Shown here: positions 21,628-32,969 of the stretch, one piece after another
How positions within the stretch are numbered: the stretch's first letter is position 1
How the letters are laid out: each line of letters opens with the position of its first letter
NCBI RefSeq assembly: GCF_002575655.3
Contig: NC_053037.3
Location: 501,526,544-501,590,543 of the forward strand
DNA from: Aegilops tauschii subsp. strangulata
Lineage: Eukaryota; Streptophyta; Magnoliopsida; Poales; Poaceae
DNA: 64,000 bases
Direction: 5' to 3'
The notes under the pieces: generated by a model
What the model saw: the letters and a program-made list of their open reading frames with translations, nothing else
Told to the model about the DNA's origin: nothing
Database searches by the model: none
Program-made: the position numbers and the translations under genes

Positions 21628-22334
21628 CTACTTCTTGTGACGCTTGCTCTGCTTGTGGCTCGATCCGGGCTCGTCGATTTGGGTAACGAGGCACTTCCTC
21701 ATGTCAATGATCCACCTGTGCATCTTGTAACATGTGTACACGCTCTTGGTCGCGAACCTGAGGTGAGGTTCAGTTGCCGCATCCAGGCCCTGTGCCAGGA
21801 TACGGGACTTGTTCTGTGGGCATCCTGCTTCATCTTTTTGTAGTAGGGGTCGATGATGGCCGAGGCGAGTTCAACCAGGGAGTCATCCTTCGTGCTTCCC
21901 CAGACCCTGTAGTGTTCACGGATTTCGACAAGGTTCTCACAGGCCAAGCCCGTAACCCTGAGCGCTTTTACATCGTCGGTGGTTTCCACCATGGCGAACT
22001 TGTAGTCAGTGCTGTTGACAAACCTATTGAAACGGTCGCAAGGCTCTGTGGACATGCAGTAGTGGTAGATGAGGACATGATGGCACACGCACAACTAGGC
22101 AATGACAACCTTCTGATCTATGCCGGGGCGACTGGCGGTGTACTGGAGGTCGATGCCGACCACCTTGTACTTGTCTCGAGCAAGCAACTGCTCAACGATG
22201 TTGATGCAGTCGTCCACCACGGCCGAGTCGATTGTGTACACCACCGAGAGATCCGTCTCCCTCGCGTGGGTCTCCACTCTATGCTCGCCGAACTCCATTG
22301 GAGCGCCACTAGACATCCCCTCTCGATGTGTCAT
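21628..22334 (-). pseudogene. WRN-like exonuclease pseudogene
   Basis: The minus strand from ATG 22334 gives an exonuclease fold related to the 5327-6049 gene. Exo I reads VGIDLQY, so the usual Glu of DxE is Gln. A TAG at 22095-22097 stands where VIA-Q-LCVCHH would need CAG. Exo II (VETTDDVKAL) is present. Near 21822 a 1-bp loss shifts the frame, after which the family sequence continues to a stop at 21628-21630 (LRFATKSVYTCYKMHRWIID). The Exo III Tyr and Asp are replaced (FATKS for YxxxD). The copy was thus probably catalytically dead before the stop and frameshift arose, or lost constraint early. It sits inside the presumed CACTA element. Confidence 0.7.
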
Positions 22335-23100
22335 CGTGGGTGTGCTTGTTGTGTTGCGGGGCGCGACCGAAAGGTTGAATAGACTAAGGTTATAATGGCC
22401 GCGGGAATTAAAGGGGAAGCCGAACGGCCAGGAATATCGGCAGGCCCTCATGGCAGTTCTAATTTGCAGCGCGTAACTCCATCGTGCCGCACGTAACTAC
22501 ATCACGTGGCAATGCGCGCGGCGCAACCGCATGCATATGGGCCCCCGACGTGATCGTGCGCACGCCCAACCACTGGCAAAGCGCACCCAAATTCAAACAT
22601 TGCATCGGGATGCCAATGTATCGATTAGACAAAACTGTGGGAGCGAGGCAGGCGGCGGTCCAAGGCTTTCTGGTTTCCCGGTGAGAAAGACTGCTTAATC
22701 TCTGAATGAAATCTATGCTTAATTACTGAATTTTAGTAGCAAAAATAAGATGGTGCTATTGATTTTTAGCTGCATATTTTGACAAATTGCAGCGTCTCTT
22801 GGCTTAGCGCCAAAGTTTGGCTTTAATTTTCATACCTTAATATGAACCGTTTGCGTTGAAGAGATGCGCAGATCATGCGTTGAACAGCTTGCACGCTTCC
22901 CGGTGAGCCTGCGCACCGGACTGCGCTCGCACACCTCCCGTTCAGTCAAGCGGATGTCCGCACGGCACGTCCTATAGCCATTAAAACCAAGACACATGGG
23001 GTCACATGAATGGTTAATTGAACGCACACGGTCTAAATTATACAAACGTTTGAGATATTAAAGTGCCAGCTATTTTTTCAAAATGCCTATGTTGGCTGTT
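22335..23100. other. Unassigned stretch inside the presumed CACTA element
   Basis: The first part (to about 22600) would be the 5' flank of the exonuclease pseudogene. The rest is AT-rich. No gene or terminal repeat is visible. Confidence 0.3.
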
Positions 23101-24175
23101 ATTCGAGTGCGCCTTCTCTCAAAATGGACAAGAAAAATACCACAACATGTCGGGTGCCATTCCATGATAGCATGCCAAGTTTCATGAATTTCAGACGAGT
23201 TTTGGATTTACTAGAATTTAAAAACCAGGTATCTCAACGTTTTGCCGGCAATAAACAGTGCCCTGGTGTTTGAAATTCATTCCCATTTCTTGCATGGGAC
23301 CTAAGCATGCACCCAAGGACACATATTTGATTATTCGACCAATTTATATGCACTGGAGCATATGCATGTATTTCAGATTTGAATTATGCACATAAAATGC
23401 CTAGAGAACCCAGTTAATGTATAAAAAATGTCCAAACGAACCCTGAAAAATTCCAAAACTTAACACAACACTCCTGTTGTTCTATGTTTACACTAGAAAA
23501 TTTTGGAAAGCGGTAAGAGGCAAAGGATATCGTTTCGTCCGCAAAGGTGGCACGTTCCCTACCGAAACCATCAGGCTTGTTGTGCGAAGCTTATACCCAA
23601 ACATGCGCCAAATGGGACAAAAAATTTACCACGGCATGTCGGGTGCCGCTCCATGATACCATGCCAAGTTTCATGAATTCAGACGAGTTTTGGATTTACT
23701 AGAAATTAAAAACCAGGTATCTCAATGTTTTGCCGGCAATCAACAGTGCCCTCGTGTTTGAAATTCATTCCCATTTCTTGCATGGGACCTAAAGATGCAC
23801 CCAAGGACACATATTTGATTTTTCAACCAATTTATATGCACGGTAGCATGTGCATGTATTTCAAATTTGAATTATGCACATAAAATGCCTAGAAACCCCA
23901 GTTAATGTATAAAAATGTCCAAACGAACCCTGAAAATTTCCAAAACTTAACACAACACTCTTTTGTTCTATGTTGACACTAGAAAATTTTGGAAAGCAAT
24001 AAGAGGCAACGGATATCGTTTCGTCCCCAAAGCTGGCACATTCCCTACCGAAACCATCAGGCTTGTTGTGAGAAGCTCTGGTTTGTGAGAAGCTTATACC
24101 CAAACCTGCCCCAAATGGGACAAACAATTTATCATGGCATGTCGGGTGCCACTCCATGATACCATGCCAAGCACA
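23101..24175 (+). repeat. ~490-500 bp tandem repeat, two full copies plus a partial
   Basis: The landmark CATGTCGGGTGCC occurs at 23146, 23635 and 24138 (periods 489 and 503). The two full copies share long stretches, for example GAGTTTTGGATTTACTAGAA and CTTGCATGGGACCTAA. The third copy breaks off after about 35 bp, where unrelated sequence starts. Confidence 0.85.
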
Positions 24176-24728
24176 CTGGCGCGCTCCCCAAATACTCCCG
24201 CCTCTACGCAGACTACCTGTGTGCCAAGCCCGTGCCCCTGCAGTCACTCACATCAGCCCAGTAGATTGGGCTCCACGAGGCTTGCCTCCCGCTCTCGAAA
24301 ATATCTACTGCCTCGTAATCTCGAAAATATCTACCGGCTTGATGGTTTTAATGTTTGATAGCACACGATTAGTATGTGCGGACCGTGTGCGATGTCTGTT
24401 ACTCCCGCTCTGCTTCAGTCCCTTGATTCAAATTTTCAGTAGCCCCGGCATTTTAGTCCCGCCTCTGCATCCCTCGCAATCTCAAAAATATCTGCTCGCC
24501 CTTGATCCAAATTTTCAGTAGCCCCGCCTTGTTACTCCCGCCTAGTAAAATTTTCAGTTGCCGCAGTATTTCCTCAAACACCACCTTGCCCCCCCCCGCC
24601 CCCTCCACACACACCACACTCTCCCCAAAACCTTCGCTCACACATACACACACCACCCTCGAAACCATTGGTAGGTCGTCGCCATCGCCGGCGTCTCCAT
24701 CCTCAACCTCTACCTGTGTGCCGGGGAG
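24176..24728 (+). promoter_or_regulatory. Probable promoter and 5' leader of the AP2/ERF-like gene, split from it by a retrotransposon
   Basis: The stretch ends in GGGAG, the target duplication of the Gypsy element. When that element is removed it joins directly to 42894, 12 bp before the AP2-like ATG. It contains repeated TCGAAAATATCTAC (near 24295 and 24321) and AATTTTCAGTAGCCCCG (24430, 24511), and a CT/CA-rich leader-like section at 24590-24660. I see no ATG in the last 120 bp. The promoter role is inferred from position. Confidence 0.5.
24724..24728. repeat. Target-site duplication GGGAG, left copy
   Basis: GGGAG directly precedes the LTR at 24729 and is repeated at 42889-42893 directly after the other LTR. 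Confidence 0.85.
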
Positions 24729-25199
24729 TGTCGGTGTCAAAACCAGGAGATTTCGGGTAGGGGGTCCCGAACTGTGTGTCTAAGGATCGAAGGTAACAGG
24801 AGGCAGGGAAAACGATGTTTACCCAGGTTTGGGCCCACTTAATGGAGGTAATACCCTACTTCCTGCTTGATTTACTTTGATGAGTATAGGGGTTACAAGA
24901 GTTGATATACCTCGAGATCGTAATGGCTAAACCCTAGATGTTTAGCCTGTATGATTATGATTGCCTCTACGGACTAAACCCTCCGGTTTATATAGACACT
25001 GGAGGGGGCTAGGGTTGTACAAGGTCGGTTTAACAGAAGAAGGAAACTACATGTGGACGCCAAGCTTGCCATCCACGCCATGGAGAGTCCCATCCGGATA
25101 TGGGGGAAGGTCTTCGATCTTGTATCTTCACGGCGCATTAGTCCGGCTCATATCACGTAGCCCGGACGCCTGAGGACCCCCTAATCCAGGACTCCCTCA
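24729..25199 (-). repeat. 3' LTR of the 18.2-kb Gypsy element
   Basis: This copy pairs with the LTR at 42418-42888. The TATATAAA box on minus corresponds to TTTATATA at 24988-24995. Confidence 0.85.
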
Positions 25200-25338
25200 G
25201 TAGCCCCCGAACTCGCCTTCAATGACAATGTTGCATCCGGTTTTATGTCTTCGACTTTGCAAGGCGGGTTCTCCATTGTACCTTGGATAGTTCGGCCTTA
25301 GATTAAATACCACACTCTTCAGCTTTTGTGCCGCCATC

Positions 25339-28317
25339 TTGGCTTCCATGTGTCAGATGAATACGAAGGATCTAAACATTTTTACAAATAATCCCTTGAC
25401 CATGCAGGGAAAGCGTCTATTTAAAGGGACGAGATCTCAGATGCCATTCAACACCAAACAGAAATCCTTAGATCCTCCCACGGGAAATCGCCCAAACATG
25501 GCCAGCGCTCCTAGCTCCTCCTCAGACCCTCACGGCCCTCGAAAAGGCGACTGGGAAAGCTGTTCGGTATCCCATGCTCATCTGAATAAATTTCAGATAC
25601 AGGAATACCTGCCTGCCGCGGATCTAGTCCCCGTTCGGGCTGGATTGACTTCCATCGACGGCGAAGCCCTGGCGGAGAATTTTCCCAATCCCACCAAAGG
25701 GGAGCGGGTGTGCTTTGTTTCCTTCCTGCTGAGAGGCGTAGGATTTCTGATCCACCCTTTCCTCAGAGGTCTCCTGGAGTATTACGGCCTTCAACTGCAC
25801 AATCTCACGCCGGGCTCTATCCTGCACATCGCGGGTTTCGTTGCTCTTTGTGAGCTGTTCCTAGGCTGCGAGGCCCATTTCGAGCTGTGGAGGAAATGTT
25901 TCTGCCTCGTCGCCTGCTCCTAAAAGGGATCCATATTCGAGGTGGGCCACACCGAAGTATGCCGCATAGCCGGGACAGGATATCTATCCGGCACTCCGAA
26001 GAAGGCGTCCGAAGAGTGGCCCTCGGAATGGTTCTACATCGAAGACGTTGTTCTCCCAGATCCAATCCGGCGTGGTCTTCCCGAATTCTCCACCGCTCCT
26101 TTAAAGAAGTGCACCAGCTGGCGTCCCCGAAGCCTCGAGGAAGAGGACAATGCGGAGGTTAAGAGGCTAGCAAGCAAGATCAGAATCCTTGCTAGCTCCG
26201 GACTATCCATAATCGAGGTAATGGTGATTTTAATAACACGATGTGTTCAACCACTCCAATCCAGAGGGCTTCCCATGAGGCATTACAACGGGGAGGACGA
26301 CGCCTCCCGCTGTGGCCGTAAGGGTCCAGATAATTTTGCCGCCCTGGCCGCCATGTTGGCTGATCTTTTCAAAGGGGAGAAGGAAGACTTCACTCATTTG
26401 AAATGTCGGGAAGGTTTTTCCATGTACAACCCCATCCCCTGTGTGAGTGTTCGTCGATCATTGGCTTTACTTAATCTCTTTCCCGAGTTGCACTAGTCAA
26501 ATTTAATCCGGCTATTTTGAACAGGAGTGAAGAAAGGTTGTCGAGGGGATCCACAGCCCCGCTCTGCAGCCAGAGGTCCACATCAGAGACCTAGATCCCG
26601 GATATGAAGAAGATCCGCATATATTTATAGAGCTCAAGGAGGGGGTCTTTTATCAGGCGAGCTACGATGGCATAGAAGTGGCCATTATAGCCGATTACCC
26701 CGGCCTTCTACCCTTCTCCCACGTTAGTACCCAGGAGATCTCTCCTCCAAAAGAGTTTTCTCATTGCACCTCACCCACTGCACTGGCTCGTGCTCCAAAG
26801 GGGCAACGCTCGTCTCGCCATGCCGTATCAGAAGCGTCCCCTTAAGAGGGCGACGCCTGCGCAGGGTGGGTCTTCAAAAAGAAAGGCGGATGGCGATACC
26901 GCCGAGCCCCCACCTTCATCAAAGAGGTTTGGTTTTTAAATATGCCCTTGGCAGATATACCAAATTGTGATGTTTCCTGCTATGCCACATTTTCAGGAAG
27001 AGCATACACCGAACTATGTCCGAAGACCTCGCTGGTCATGCATCAACCAATCCGACCCCATACCCTACCCGAAGGACTAGGGTTGATACGGGTGCAATAC
27101 CGGATTGTCCTCTCCCCGAGGATTCGGATAATGTATCCGTCACTTACTTGAAAGTGGAGAGTGTGATGAACCATCGGCGCCGGAGGGCAGCTATGCGCGA
27201 CCCAATTTTCACCGAAGAGGCATTCAATGCTTCAGCTGAGCGGATGCATACATCCGAGCTGCTCGGGATGGGCTTGCTGGAGCCACTCACCAGCTTTCAA
27301 AGGGTATGTGGGTAAGAATGGTTGTGTAGATTTAATATGCCGGTAGCCCCCGAACCTTGAAGCAGCTAGCCCGACTGATTTAAGGGTCGTTATGCCATCA
27401 GGTATTCACGGAGAAGAATAACGCATTATCCAAGGAGCTGGAAGAATGCCGAACTAAGCTAACTGTTGCCACTGCCGAACTTGAAAATTTGAAGAAATCC
27501 AAGGGGGCACCCGATGGTAAGCACAACAGTATCCATAGAATATTAGTCCGTACCCACAATGATTCTAAAGTTTTTGTATGCAACGGCAGGATCATCAGAA
27601 CGGTTGGACGAAAGGCTAAGGGCTACTCAGGCGAACAAAGAACATGTCGAAGGGCAAGAGGCCGCTGGTCAACGTGTATTAACACGGACCATTAATGAGA
27701 AGAACAAGCTTCAAAATGCAAACACCAAGCAAGCCGAAGAGCTGAAGGACATACGAGCCCAACTGGCGGATGCCTTGAAGGAGAATAGAAAGCTGAAAGG
27801 CGGCATATTCATTATGCTTTTTAACCTCACTTTCATATGGTCCCCTAATAGAAAATTTAATAAGTTTGTTTCTGCAGGTGTGCTGACTGGGCGGCCCGAA
27901 GAAGAAGTGTCCGGATTTCACGGCGACCTGCTACAAGAGCTGTCCAAAGTGCATGAGCGAGCTCGGAAGGCAATGAGGAACATCGCTAAGGCTTTATGGC
28001 CATCCGATTCGCCTCCAGGAAGTATGGAGGAACTCATGAATTTATTCACGGGAGCTCGTCGCCGTTTTGGGCTATGGAAGATATAAGCATGCCGAGAAGG
28101 CGCACGAGAGACCTGGGCCATGGTGAAAACGCGGTACACCGGACTTGATCCGAATTATATGGCCCGGGTCGGACCTCGGGGACCAGATGGACAAGAAATT
28201 CCTGTTAGCTTGGTGTATGACCAAGTAAATATAGCTGCCAAGTTTTCACAACAGGATTGTAAACTAGACAACCTGTTAGATGGTCTAGAGGAGGAAGAAG
28301 TTTTTGAGTCCAAGTAG
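25339..28317 (+). pseudogene. Antisense ORF of the Gypsy element (PF04195-like), multi-exon, degenerate
   Basis: The N-terminal part (25501-25923) carries the putative gypsy-type domain: ERVCFVSFLLRGVGFLIHPF, then GLQLHNLTPGSILHIAGFVA. A second frame (from 25942) continues with PSEWFYIEDVVLPDP. Later pieces give a charged linker (26770-26930), a coiled-coil-like stretch (ELEECRTKLTVATAELENLK near 27437) and a C-terminal part (EEEVSGFHGDLLQELSKVHE near 27901, then RYTGLDPNYMARVGPRGPDG near 28129). Frames change at several points. Some changes fit introns (for example GTATGT before 27310 and TGCAG near 27877), others look like lesions. It reads opposite to gag-pol. Function is unknown. Confidence 0.6.
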
Positions 28318-28944
28318 CAATGTACTTTTATCGACAAACATATCTGCAGCTGAATTTGTAAAACGGTTGTCATGGCTGACCTTCTGCTTCAACCTCTGAA
28401 ACCCAAGGTTTGGAGTGTTTTCGAATACTATACCGTCGGTCAATACCAAAGTATGTGCGGAAACCAGGCAGTCAGGTCATAGTTGCTTGAACAGACAAGT
28501 TGTATTCGGGGAGTTATGTTATATTACATTTGATCGTAAGAAACATCTTCCAGAGAGAATAGTTCCATTAAGGGTTCCTCTCCCTGGGCTAGCATGCGTT
28601 GTTGTGCATGCCTAGGCTGCGATGCTAAAATTCACAGTGCACTGTATATTTTGCAGGCTTATATTGCAACGAGGGTAGTTCGTCTTTTGTCTGCCGACCA
28701 ATTATTCCCTTAAGAACGCTAGCTTTCAGATTCACCCATCTGAGGTACACGTCTGGATGGCCCGGCTGTAACAATCGCAGAGGTGCTCCCTTTATGCCCT
28801 AGCAGATCAAGCGGGAACATAGGGCACAAGCACAGGAGCCAGGCAACCCAGCTTGGCAAAAACTTAAGTCATAAATGTGCATATAATGGAAAAGAAAAGA
28901 CATATATGAGAAGACGACACATATATACGGTGAGCTTGATGCTC

Positions 28945-28947
<3 letters not shown>

Positions 28948-28990
<43 letters not shown>
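28948..28990. repeat. (AAT)n microsatellite
   Basis: About 14 AAT/ATA units lie in the spacer between the antisense ORF and pol. Confidence 0.95.
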
Positions 28991-28992
<2 letters not shown>

Positions 28993-29268
28993 GCTTCTGT
29001 GAAAAGAAGCCCCCAGGTATTGTGGGGTATGTAAATTGAAGGATGCATACCCCTTAAGTGTGTGGTTCATCCGAACACGAGCTTAGAAGTCGTATAAAAA
29101 TGAGAAAAAATAAAAAGGTGAAAAGGAGAAAAGAAGGAACGAGAAAGAGGGTATATGTGCGGACTTAGGCGTAGAATCTTCGGAGCCGGGCAGCGTTCCA
29201 TGGATTTGGCTCCAAGCGATTATCCGAAGCATTGCGAAGGCGATAGGCTCCTCCAGTGAGAACTTCAT

Positions 29269-31278
29269 CTATAATGAGGGAGCCTCCCATTTGGGCTTGA
29301 GCTTGTCCTTTTTCTTCTCTGGTAGGCGTAGAACGAGTTCCCTGACATTATAAGTCTTTGCTCGTACTTCTCTGCTTTGATATCGCCGAGCCTGCTGTTG
29401 GTAGAATGCGGAATGGGCCTTCGCGACATCGCGCTCCTCCTCCAGGCCGTCCATATTGTCCTACCGATTGAGCTCGGCTTCTTTCTCTTTGTTCATGCGC
29501 ACTCGAGGTGAGTCATGAAGAAAGGTTTATATTCGGCCGTGTGATTGGGCGTGGTCCGCAGCTCCCAGAGTATGGAATCGAGTTCTTCAACCCAGTGCTT
29601 GCTTGATTCTTGTAGGGATTGCAACGGTCTGGGTTTGATGCCGCTCATGATCAGGCCGTTGGCCCGTTCGACGTGACCGTTTGTCTGAGTGTGATATAGG
29701 GAGGCGTAATCAAGCTTCATGCCCAAATTGGAGCACCAAGTTTTCACCTCGTCGGCTGTAAAGTTAGAGCCGTTGTCAGTAATAATACTGTGCGGGACAC
29801 CATAACGGTGTACGACACCGGATATAAAGTCTATCACCGGTCCGGCTTCAGCCGTTTTGACTGGTTTGGCTTCTATCCACTTAGTGAACTTTTCGACCAT
29901 AACCAACAAATATTTCTTCTTATGGCTTCCCCCTTTATGAGGCCTGACCATGTCCAGCCCCCAGACCACAAAAGGCCAAGTAATGGGGATGGTTCGTAGG
30001 GCAGTGGGCGGCATATGGCTTTGATTGGCAAAAATCTGGCATCCAACGCAGCGCTGTACGAGGTCTTGGCGTCTGCTCGGGCCGTAGGCCGAAAGAAACC
30101 CGTACGGAAGGCCTTGCTTACAAGGGCCCGAGCTGCGGCGTGATGGCCACCAAGACCAGCGTGTATTTCAGCCAAGAGCTGTCGTCCTTCATCTTCGGAG
30201 ATGCATCTTTGAACGACTCTGGTAGTACTTTTCATATAGAGTTCTCCCTCATGAACTTTATAGGCTTTCGAGCGTCAGACAATACGACGAGCCTCAGTCT
30301 GATCATCAGGGAGCTCCTTCCTGCTAAGGTAAACCAGGAAGGGTTCACTCCATGGGGCAATTACAGCCATAATTTCGTTGGCCGACGGTGTTATTTCGGT
30401 GCTCGAGCCCCCGACGATATCGGAACTGTGTTCGGAATCTGAGGGGATTATTGGCTCCGGACCAGTGTTGCCGCTCTCGTGCTGCCACACCACGGATGGC
30501 TTGAAGAGCCTCTCCATGAAGGTGTTAGGTGGGACAGGGTCGCGTTTAGCGCCCATGCGAGCAAGGATGTCCGCTGCTTGATTACTCTCTCGAGCCACGT
30601 GATGAAACTCGAGCCCCTCGAAACGAGCTAATATTTTGAGTACGGCGTTGCGGTAAGCCACCATCTTCAGATCTTTTGCATCGAATTCGCCATTTATTTG
30701 GGATATTGCAAGGTTTGAATCCCCGCGCACCCTGAGGGTTGTATGCCCATGGAGACGGCCATCCGGGGACCGTGCAATAGAGCCTCGTATTCGGCTGCAT
30801 TGTTAGAGTTTGTGTACAAAATTTGGAGCACATAACGGACTGTATCTCCTGTGGGGGATGTCAGGACGACACCAGCCCCAAGTCCGGGTAGCATTTTAGA
30901 GCCATCGAAGTGCATCACCCAGTTGGAATATGCGCTGTACTCTTTAGGGAGTTTGGCCTCTTTCCATTCGGCGACGAAGTCAGCCAACACCTCAGATTTA
31001 ATGGCTCGCCGTGGCTTCTATGTTATTTCAAATGGTAAGAGCTCAATGGCCCATTATGCAATCCGGCTGGTGGCGTCCCGGTTGTTTATGATATCATTGA
31101 GTGGTACTTCGGAAGCCACTTGAAAGTAGTGCCGCAGCATCCGGGATGCCATAAAGACCGCATATGCTATCTTTTGATAATGTGGGTATCGGAATTTGCA
31201 TGGTTTAAGAACCGTCGATACGTAGTATACTGGTTTTTGAAGTGGGAATTTATGTCCCTCTTCTTCTCGTTCGACGAC
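29269..31278 (-). pseudogene. Gypsy pol, RNase H and integrase part
   Basis: Read on minus from 31278: the RT-connection and RNase H region (KPVYYVSTVLKP, then RYPHYQKIAYAVFMASRMLR), and an RNase H core with HFDGSK, NNAAEYEALL and RGDSNLAISQINGEFD. Next come a zinc-binding HHCC region (EIHAGLGGHHAAARALVSKA) and the integrase core (WGLDMV, IITDNGSNFTADEV, GHVERANG: the DDE triad) near 29960-29660. A C-terminal segment (VRAKTYNVRELVLRLPEKKK) follows near 29310-29380. The domains fall in different frames and stops intervene, so it is inactive. Upstream RT is missing because of the nested element and an adjoining deletion. Confidence 0.8.
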
Positions 31279-32969
31279 TGATACGTCTCCAACGTATCTA
31301 TAATTTATGAAGTATTCATGCTATTATATTATCTATTTTGGATGTTTATGGACTTTACTAAACACTTATATATTATTTTTGGGACTAACTTATTAACCGG
31401 AGGCCCAGCCCAAATTGTTGTTTTCTTGCCTATTTCAGTGTTTCGAAGAAAAGGAATATCAAACGGAGTCCGAACGGAATGAAACCTCCGGGAGAGTTAT
31501 TTTTGGAACGGAGACAATCCAGGAGACTTGGAGTAGACGTCAGGGAAGCTTCGAGGAAGCCACAAGGTAGGGAGGCGCGCCCTACCCCCCTAGGCGCGCC
31601 CCCACCCTCATGGGCCCCTCGTGGCTCCCCTGACTGACAACTTTCGTCTATATATATCCATATACCCTAAAAACATTGGAGAATAGAATAGATCGGGAGT
31701 TCTGCCGCCGCAAGCCAGTGTAGCCACCATAAACCAATCGGGACCCTGTTCCGGCACCCTGCCTGAGGGGGGATCCCTCACCGGTAGCCATCTTCATCAT
31801 TCCGGCGCTCTCCATGATGAGGAGGGAGTAGTTCACCCTCGGGGCTGACGGTATGTACCAGTAGCTATGTGTTTGATCTCTCTCTCTCTCATGTTCTTGA
31901 TTTGGCACGATCTTGATGTATCGTGAGCTTTTCTATTATAGTTGGATCTTATAATGTTTCTCCCCCTCTACTCTCTTATAATGGGTTGAGTTTTCCCTTT
32001 GAAGTTATCTTATCGGATTGAGTCTTTAAGGATTTGAGAACACCTTATGTATGTCTTGCATGTGCTTGTCTGTGGTGACAATGTGATATTCACGTGATCT
32101 ACTTGATGTATGTTTTGGTGATCAACTTGCGGGTTCCGTAACCTCGTGAACTTATGCATAGGGGTTGGCACACGTTTTCGTCTTGACTCTCCGGTAGAAA
32201 CTTTGGGCCACTCTTTGAAGTTCTTTGTGTTGGTTGAATAGATGAATCTGAGATTGTGTGATGCATATAGTATAATCATACCCACGGATACTTGAGGTGA
32301 CATTGGAGTATCTAGGTGACATTAGGGTTTTGGTTGATTTGTGTCTTAAGGTGTTATTCTAGTACGAACACTATGATAGATCGAACGGAAAGAATAGCTT
32401 CATGTTATTTTACTACGGACTCTTGAATAGATCGGTCAGAAAGGATAACTTTGAGGTGGTTTCATACCCTACAATAATCTCTTCGTTTGTTCTCCGCTAT
32501 TAGTGACTTTGGAGTGACTCTTTGTTGCATGTTGAGGGATAGTTATGTGATCCAATTATGTTATTACTGTTGAGACAACTTGCACTAGTGAAAGTATGAA
32601 CCCTAGGCCTTGTTTCCTAGCATTGCAATACCGTTTGTGCTCACTTTTATCATTTGTTACCTTGTTGTTTTTATATTTTCAGATTACAAAATCCTATATC
32701 TACCATCCATATTGCACTTGTATCACCATCTCTTCGCCGAACTAGTGCACCTATATAATTTACCATTGTATTGGGTGTGTTGGGGACACAAGAGACTCTT
32801 TGTTATTTGGTTACAGGGTTGTTTGAGAGAGACCATCTTCAACCTACGCCTCCCACGGATTGATAAACCTTAGGTCATCCACTTGAGGGAGATTTGCTAC
32901 TGTCCTACAAACCTCTGCACTTGGAGGCCCAACAACGTCTACAAGAAGAAGGTTGGGTAGTAGACATCA
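31279..32969 (+). repeat. First LTR of the LARD-like element
   Basis: It begins TGATACGTCTCCAACGTATC and ends GTAGACATCA. It is 1691 bp long and closely matches 36721-38406. TATATATA lies near 31651. Confidence 0.85.
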
